From NCBI RefSeq assembly GCF_001421765.1, contig NZ_LMLA01000007.1, positions 335,510 through 399,509 on the forward strand: DNA of 64,000 nt, in the 5' to 3' direction. This DNA is from Sphingomonas sp. Leaf32. GTDB taxonomy: Bacteria > Pseudomonadota > Alphaproteobacteria > Sphingomonadales > Sphingomonadaceae. How positions within the stretch are numbered: the first letter of the stretch is position 1; each line of letters opens with the position of its first letter. Under the pieces are notes generated by a model. It was not told where the DNA came from. It saw only the letters and a list, made by a program, of their open reading frames with translations, and did no database searches. The translations under genes were made by a program, and so were the position numbers. Shown here one piece after another: positions 63,698 to 64,000 of this stretch.

Positions 63698-64000
63698 ATG
63701 GACCGGCTGGTCTACACCGCAATGTCGGGGATGCGCGGCCACATGGCGTCGCAGGCGACGATCGCGAACAACATCGCGAACGCCTCGACGATCGGGTATC
63801 GCGCGGACAAGGTCGATTTCGAACAGTTGTTGCTGAAGGGCAAGAACGGCGAACTCGAAACCCGCTCGCCCTCTTCCGAAGAGGTGCGCGACATGGACCG
63901 CCGGGCCGGTTCGATCCTCGCCACCGGCCGCCCGCTCGACATCGCGATGGAAGGCGACAGCTGGATGGCGGTGCAGGGCCTCGACGGCACCGAAGCCTAT
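63698..64000 (+). CDS. flgF: Flagellar basal-body rod protein FlgF (partial)
   Basis: First 101 residues; the gene runs off the window. MDRLVYTAMSGMRGHMASQA, then IANNIANASTIGYRADKVDF is the FlgF/FlgG rod motif. GGGAGGTTTCG Shine-Dalgarno before the ATG. FlgF is favoured over FlgG by its place after flgE and by VYTAMSGM. Confidence 0.93.
   Translation, partial: MDRLVYTAMSGMRGHMASQATIANNIANASTIGYRADKVDFEQLLLKGKNGELETRSPSSEEVRDMDRRAGSILATGRPLDIAMEGDSWMAVQGLDGTEAY

Overview
The window looks like a chromosomal segment of a sphingomonad alphaproteobacterium (Sphingomonas or a close relative). This is inferred from high GC, the lineup of TonB-dependent receptor, thrC and cytochrome-oxidase genes, the dense 4-nt (ATGA/GTGA) gene overlaps, a sigma-54 plus sigma-28 flagellar system, and many short palindromic repeats of a type common in alphaproteobacteria. 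No phage, plasmid, rRNA or CRISPR feature was seen.

Layout, 1-34 kb (housekeeping): the 3' part of leuS runs into lptE and holA, followed by tRNA-Leu(GAG). A 700-bp stretch of repeats separates these from a minus-strand cluster that reads ctaB - 44-aa membrane protein - ctaG - ctaE - DUF983 - SURF1 - thrC - methyltransferase. That cluster handles heme O synthesis and cytochrome c oxidase assembly plus threonine synthesis. Upstream of it lie an HscC-type Hsp70 with its J-like partner, a GH127 beta-L-arabinofuranosidase-like enzyme divergent from a TonB receptor, a chemoreceptor, a DUF2332 protein, tRNA-Gln(CTG), ppx/gppA, rlmE, a PRISE-type reductase with a divergent HxlR regulator, rpoZ, a phospholipase D/cardiolipin synthase-like protein, tlpA, and the argH - lptM-like - lysA - cysG(N) - corA operon. 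Between corA and a flavin reductase sits a GIY-YIG nuclease gene bracketed exactly by two inverted REP-like repeats.

Layout, 34-64 kb (flagellum): a minus-strand series runs flbD-fliE-F-G-H-I-J-K-L-M-N-O-P-Q-R-flhB-fliD-fliS, mostly with overlapping genes. Divergent to it is a large flagellin. A second minus-strand operon is lytic transglycosylase - flhA - fliA. Then come flgM-flgN, and motA-like/motB-like/flgA. On the plus strand flgB-C-D-E-F starts and runs off the end.

Control is readable in the DNA. Near-perfect sigma-54 sites (TGGCAC/T...TTGC) precede the transglycosylase-flhA-fliA operon, the motA-like operon, flgB and flgF. Sigma-28-like sites with a shared GCCGTT core and 11-nt spacer precede flagellin, fliD and flgM. 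FlbD is the likely sigma-54 activator, FliA the sigma-28 factor and FlgM its anti-sigma factor, so the hierarchy sigma-54 middle genes then sigma-28 late genes is laid out within 30 kb.

The most unusual material is the REP/GIY-YIG unit at 33.0-33.4 kb with its two 107-bp nuclease-free relatives, a 192-bp MITE-like element, a 23-bp repeat of unknown role, a compact MotA/MotB-like pair with a nearly leaderless sigma-54 promoter, and a siroheme synthase that seems to carry a remnant of the methyltransferase domain.
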